In this document: positions 8,057 to 12,429 of the stretch, one piece after another
How the letters are laid out: every line of letters begins with the position of its first letter
Position numbering within the stretch: the first letter of the stretch is position 1
Source of the DNA: Hamiltosporidium magnivora
Lineage: Eukaryota > Microsporidia > Dubosqiidae
Direction: 5' to 3'
Assembly: GCA_004325065.1 (NCBI GenBank)
Contig: PITI01000438.1
Span: forward strand, 1 to 12,429
Length of the DNA stretch: 12,429 nucleotides
The notes under the pieces: generated by a model
What the model was told of the DNA's origin: nothing
The model's input: only the letters and a program-made list of their open reading frames with translations
Database searches by the model: none
Translations under genes and position numbers: made by a program

Positions 8057-8231
8057 AATTTACAATTACATAGGAAAATAAAATTTTTAAATATTTTTTT
8101 TATACTCTATATTCATATTTTAGTCTTGTTAATGGTTTTAACAGCCTGAATATCTTTTCAAAAGAAAATAATATTTAACGCCTAATAATAAACTTTAGCA
8201 TTTGCGAAAGAAAATGTTTTGATAGCAAACG

Positions 8232-8455
8232 ATTTCATCCTCGGCACTATAGCCCTGGCTTCCCTCAGTAATACCGCCTACTAGTTTTTATCAAGTATGT
8301 TTGTTTACTTTTCCGGTTTCGTAACAAGGTGGTTTTAAAGGGCGGGTTGTTAGTCTTACGCCTCACCTCAACCCGAAGACCAGTCCCTTTTAGTCGCCTC
8401 TTATGACAAGCAGAGAATACCCCGACCCATTTTGCCCGGCATGGTGGGAAAGATC
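8232..8455 (-). mobile_element. GC-richer dispersed repeat, copy B (transposon fragment)
   Basis: This is the second, shorter copy of the repeat at 7797-8056, in the same orientation and about 175 bp away. On the minus strand it reads CTTGTCATAAGAGGCGACT, then AACAACCCGCCCTTTAAAAC, TTACGAAACC and ATTACTGAGGGAAG. Copy A has about 30 extra bases between the TTTCGTAAC and CCTCAGTAAT landmarks. The copies differ at many positions, so they are old or came from different subfamilies. A minus-strand reading frame across it starts only at a TTG and is not a gene. Confidence 0.6.
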
Positions 8456-8699
8456 GCAAAAGACACTACAAATGAATTAGAACGAACGGAGGCTTAGAGC
8501 AGGGGAAAGCATTATAGGATATATTACATAACCTACTTACCTTTTCCATTTCTCTTTTACCTCTCGGTGTCGAGAATGAACAACTGGAAATTTTTCAATT
8601 TATTTTAATCCTTTGTTACTCGGGATGTAGAGAATCGGTCTATAAATCCAATGTGGTTTTTATTTCACTAAAATGTCAAAATGATTTTCAGATCAATTT

Positions 8700-9625
8700 C
8701 AGCAATAGTTAAAAACCAGAGGTTTTTACTGTGGTTATCGTCTTTCCACACCATTGCTAAACTTACAATGAAAAATATATTACTAAGCTTAAATCTGATG
8801 GAAATGAAATTATTTTCAATAGAAAAACGTTATACATAGCATATATTTACGGACTAAGTAGAATCCACAGAAACGAATACGATTTAAAATCTTTCTTTGA
8901 TGTAATCATAACGGATTTAGCAAAAGTCGAATGAAAGATTAATAAGAAATAAACTAAGCTTATAAAATGACATTTTCGCTGAGAAACCTAAAAAATGCAT
9001 TTCAAATCGATTCTATAAAGTTCGAAAAGCTATCAAACCTCAAATATCTATGAACTTTTATAGAATAAAATATCAAAGGCGATGAGAAATAAAAGGAATG
9101 AATGAAAGCAGGAAATAAAATCTACTAAGCGAACGCAAGGCTTAATTAAATACATAAAAGACTAGGAATTCAAAAAAAGAATATAATTTAGAACAATCAT
9201 ACGAGTTTTTATAATAAATGAATACGGGCAATGGTTCAGGACAAAAAGAGATGAAATAATTTCGAACTGTAAGAGAGAATGATAATTTTCAGAATATATG
9301 GTCTAAAAAACAAAAATCAATAAGCGAAAAGTTCAAACCAATCAAGAAATTTATAATCTTTATCGGGTATCAAATTTGGTAACAGAAATAAAAAGAGAAA
9401 GATTAAGATAGCTAAGACATGTGATATGAATATCATATGGCCGAAAGTCAAAACATGTCTATTTTTATAACCCTAATGTATAAAAAACAAGATGTAAATC
9501 ACTGAAAAGGTACATAGATGCGGTAGAAAATGTTCTGAGAAGGCTTAATGCAAGGTATTAAAAGTAAAATCGCAGGCTAGAAAAAATAGATATTAAAGAT
9601 ACGGCTCTTTAAGAGCAGAGCAAAC
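8700..9625 (+). pseudogene. Dead non-LTR retrotransposon reverse transcriptase (C-terminal half)
   Basis: One plus-strand frame, interrupted by many stops, keeps the order of the C-terminal half of a LINE-type reverse transcriptase. At 8839-8940, AYIYGLSRIHRNEYDLKS... occupies the place of AYADDLVLI...NE-x-DL, so the catalytic DD pair is read as YG. It is followed by INKK-stop-TKLI, matching GLKINxxKTKxM. At 9190-9246, RTIIRVFIINEYGQW and TKRDE match the YKTxIRPVLLYGSExW...TKxDE block. At 9355-9420, NLYRVSNLVTEIKRERLR-stop-LRHV matches LYxxPxLVxxIKxRRLRWLGHV. At about 9509-9541, RYIDAVENVLRRLN matches RWxDxVExDLRxLG. A GVRQGC-like relic may lie at 8705-8755 in a shifted frame. The family resembles RTE/CR1-like arthropod LINEs; exact clade is not decided. 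No functional enzyme can be made. Confidence 0.72.
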
Positions 9626-10089
9626 ATGAAGTATTATAGTAAAACTATAAACTTTAATAGAATAAAATATTAGAAAAAAAAACTCTGTTTTAAATATTTC
9701 TTTAGATTAAATCTAAAAACATATAATTGATAATTAGTTTTTATATAAATTAATCTTAAATTCGTAATAATTTGATTTGAAATAAAAATTATAAAGAATA
9801 AAATAAAGGAATTCCTTTTTTCTTTGTAAAAAACCTAAGAAAATTATCATGAAATTTTAGCTTCTTTTTTCCTATTTAGATTTATACTTTTTCTTTCGAC
9901 CCATATTTATGTTAATCTATGAATTAGAAATTATTTTAATCCAAGCCCCTGAAAAAATGTTTAAATATCTTATGAGTTATATTTGATTACAGTCCAGTAA
10001 CATATTGAAGTACTTACCCAAAAATATGATAGGAATTTAAACATTATTTTTATTTTTCAATAAAAATGATTTGTAAGTTTTTTACAAAA
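9626..10089. other. AT-rich intergenic DNA between dead LINE and tRNA
   Basis: No gene or known element is recognised. The first ~30 bases may be the retrotransposon 3' tail. Confidence 0.5.
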
Positions 10090-10160
10090 TGCACTAACCG
10101 GGAATCGAACCCGGGCCTACCGCATGGCAAGCGGCAATTCTACCACTAGACCATTAGTGC
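10090..10160 (-). tRNA. tRNA-Gly (anticodon GCC)
   Basis: The minus strand folds into a complete 71-nt cloverleaf without an intron. The acceptor stem GCACTAA pairs with TTAGTGC and is followed by discriminator A at 10090. The D arm contains AGTGGTAGAA. The anticodon stem GCCGC/GCGGT encloses loop TTGCCAT with anticodon GCC. The T arm is CCGGG-TTCGATT-CCCGG, giving a good internal B box. Four T residues follow the discriminator directly on the minus strand (10089-10086), which suits RNA polymerase III termination. CCA is not encoded, as expected in a eukaryote. It reads glycine codons GGC and GGU. Confidence 0.97.
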
Positions 10161-10659
10161 TTATAAATCTTAAAGAAATAAAAATATAATCTCTTATAAA
10201 TATTTTAACCTATAATTTTAGGAGTTTTAAGGTTGGTAGGAAGCTGACTTTTGATTGTTTACAAAGTTTATTTTTCCATTATTAGATTATTGATTATAAA
10301 GTATAAAATTTAGAAAATATAAAATTAATAATAGAAATAGTAAATAGACAAAATAAAATATTTTTTTCTATTCTATTCCTATCAAAGAAATATAATTAAA
10401 TAAAAGTAATGAAAATATTTTAGATAAACACTTTGTTTATTTATAAATATATTTTATAAAAAGTTATTGTTTAATGTTTCTTTACTTAATACACTGTTTA
10501 TTGCTTTTAAGTTTATTTTTAGAAATAAAATAAGAGTTTATAAATATAAAAACACTGTATAAATATAAAAACACTGTATAAATTAAATAAAGACTTTATT
10601 TAAAAGTATCACATCTTTTTTAAAACAGTGGCAAGTGTTATATTTGTTTTCATGACATT
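10161..10659. other. AT-rich intergenic DNA upstream of the tRNA
   Basis: No gene is seen. The only clear structure is the short duplication at 10542-10579. Confidence 0.55.
10542..10579. repeat. Perfect 19-bp tandem duplication
   Basis: AAATATAAAAACACTGTAT occurs twice in succession without mismatch, at 10542-10560 and 10561-10579. This looks like a recent slippage product. Confidence 0.85.
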
Positions 10660-11040
10660 AACGCATTCTAGGTTTAACATAAATAACTGCTACCCCAATA
10701 CTCCATCAGTAACCCCTGCGATACCTACGTCCCAAAGCCTTTCATTTACCAGGTGTGTAGAACCTAATTACTAGGCGAGGCAGTTGCCCGGAGTTCGTTA
10801 ATGTCCGTTGCATGGAGTGTGATCGAAGGTCGAAGCCCCCCTGGGCTCCCCCAAGACTATGCAGCATTCCCACTTACTCTACACTTTCTGAACCCAATAA
10901 ACTTCTAGCTAAGATATATTTCAGAGATTTACATGGGTCCACCTAGACAGTGCAATGTCATACCAACAGGTATAACCTGCTACTTAGCTCTCCCGGCTTT
11001 TAATGGTTTTTCAGTTTTATTCTCCCAGGCGGATATAAAA
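10660..11040. other. GC-rich island of unknown nature, possibly a transposon fragment
   Basis: About 380 bp of much higher GC stands out sharply from the AT-rich flanks. It contains CCCCCCTGGGCTCCCCC (10837-10853) and GCGAGGCAGTTGCCCGGAG (10774-10792). All frames have stops, so it is not a gene. The fold and sequence do not match rRNA, 5S, SRP or RNase P RNA as far as I can judge by eye. On the minus strand the end GTTACTGATGGAGTATTGGG loosely resembles the ATTACTGAGGGAAG end of the repeats at 7797-8455. That suggests a retrotransposon untranslated region of a related kind. Identification is open. Confidence 0.45.
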
Positions 11041-12429
11041 CAAAATATAGTTATAATTTTTTATGTATAAATCATAGATATGTGTATTTCTGAACACAAA
11101 GGAAATCACGATTGAGAAAAAAATAGATTAGAACTAAAAAATTATTGCTGATAGCATAATAACCATAATTTATAATTAGAATGCGAAGTCGAGGTTTGCC
11201 ATAATTGAAATATTTTTTTTATAGAACGAGCTTAGCTTAAATTATAGAAAAATGGAATTGTTTTAAGTAATTTAAAAATCCTTGGTAATTATGTTTCACA
11301 AAAACTAATTACTTAAGTTGTGAAAATTTGAATATACTGTATGCCATTTTCTCAAATGAATATATAACGCGGGTCTTTAAAATATCAAATAACAATTTTT
11401 CAAGACCTGGTTTTTAAATCAAAAATACTTTTAGAAAAGAGTCATATCAAATCATATTAGAATCCAAAGTATATCTTCGTTTAATATGAAATAAAATACC
11501 ATATTATAAATATAAAATACTTAAAATCACATCTTTAATACACGAAAAGATTTATTGTGTATTATTGCACCTGTAATAATATAAGACTTACTATATTTAA
11601 TATATAAATTCACTTAAAAAATTTACACATTAAAACTTGAACATAAATAACGACTTTTTTCGATTTTACTCAATATTAAGTAATTTTTTACGATTTCAAA
11701 AAAGATTTCTATAAAGCAACTTTTCTAAAAAGATTAATTTACATTAAACTCAAATATTATGAAATTCGATAAAAATAAAACTTATACTCAATAGCGATAA
11801 CCATATTAAGAATAATAGAAATTTACTAATTATCAAATACGAAGATCTTCAAACTTTTAAACTCGCGGGCCACATTAATTTCTATAAAATGTATCGAGAA
11901 ACAAAGATAATAGGCTTTATACCAATATATTAAAAAGTATTTCATTAATAATTAATATTTTTGAATTATAGAAAAAGAAGGATCGTTAGTTGAATAGGCT
12001 CGAGCTTTTCAAGGGCCCTAGTGTATTGCAGTGAAGAAATAAATAGTTTTGAATCAAATGTTCAAAGTTTCATAAGACAGTCAAAAAAATAAAAATATAT
12101 CTTAACAATATTATAAAGAATAAAATTCAAATGTATTGCTAAATTTAATAAGAGTCTCCCAGCCACATAATAAAATCTCGTTCGATGACCTTCCCATGTG
12201 TTTATTTCACCGTTTAGTACTATCAATAGGAGCAAAGTTTCCCTAAAATGAAATATAAAAAATATTCAAAGATCGCAATTAACGAATAATTCCTAGGAAT
12301 CCCCATTTATAATCTAACTATTAAGATTAAATCACAACTTTAACAAATTAATAGTAACTAATCTCACCTCATCCATACCAATTAAGGATAAGTATTACAT
12401 CATATTTTTTGTTATTTCGTTTTGAATTC
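11041..12429. other. AT-rich terminal region, no recognisable gene
   Basis: I see no open frame of useful length, RNA gene or tandem repeat on either strand. Small patches of mixed composition (for example 11860-11875, 11995-12020 and 12155-12240) might be worn transposon remnants but show no identifiable motif. Confidence 0.5.

Noticed and set aside
8265..8459. 64-codon minus-strand open frame
   Set aside because: It begins at TTG and lies wholly inside GC-rich repeat copy B; the equivalent frame is not kept in copy A.
8839..8940. Penelope-like reverse transcriptase motif (IYGLSRIHR resembling YGLPKIHK)
   Set aside because: The same frame continues into NEYDLKS, INKK-TKLI and the LINE YGSExW, TKRDE and IKRERLR blocks with correct spacing. 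The place is better explained as a mutated AYADD motif of a non-LTR element.
10660..11040. Ribosomal or other structural RNA gene
   Set aside because: I could not match it to conserved rRNA, 5S, SRP or RNase P sequence cores by eye.

Overview
The window is AT-rich eukaryotic DNA carrying short, intronless housekeeping genes, sparsely spaced and surrounded by AT-rich tandem repeats and decayed transposable elements. The best fit is a microsporidian with an expanded, repeat-bearing genome. Three things point that way: a CBF5/dyskerin homologue that stops almost directly after its PUA domain, a CCC triplet a few bases upstream of the PCNA start codon, and relics resembling reverse-transcriptase fragments of microsporidian type. 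A Hamiltosporidium-like parasite of arthropods would suit, but genus and host are inference.

Layout. Positions 1-1372 hold AT-rich DNA with three repeat blocks and no gene. A Bud20/ZNF593-type C2H2 zinc-finger gene lies at 1378-1674 (+). A strongly decayed pogo/Tigger-type DDE transposase occupies about 2045-3340 (+). Positions 3341-4380 are non-coding, with a hairpin and a short repeat array. PCNA lies at 4388-5194 (-). Its upstream region holds a frameshifted coding relic (5301-5418) and an alternating tandem array (5761-6180). CBF5 pseudouridine synthase follows at 6268-7308 (-). From 7797 onward the window is a transposon graveyard: two diverged copies of a relatively GC-rich repeat (7797-8056 and 8232-8455), then a dead non-LTR retrotransposon reverse transcriptase (about 8700-9625, +). 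A tRNA-Gly(GCC) gene sits at 10090-10160 (-), and a GC-rich island of unknown nature at 10660-11040. The last 1.4 kb shows no recognisable gene.

The live genes are all core growth functions: DNA replication and repair (PCNA), rRNA pseudouridylation by box H/ACA RNPs (CBF5), 60S subunit maturation and export (Bud20-like) and translation (tRNA-Gly). Nothing suggests that they form an operon or physical pathway. The mobile elements are dead: each has stops and frameshifts, and the catalytic residues that can be located are substituted. I found no new defence or biosynthetic system. The most unusual items are the decayed transposons, the higher-order alternating AT arrays, the GC-rich repeats and an N-terminal insertion in PCNA.
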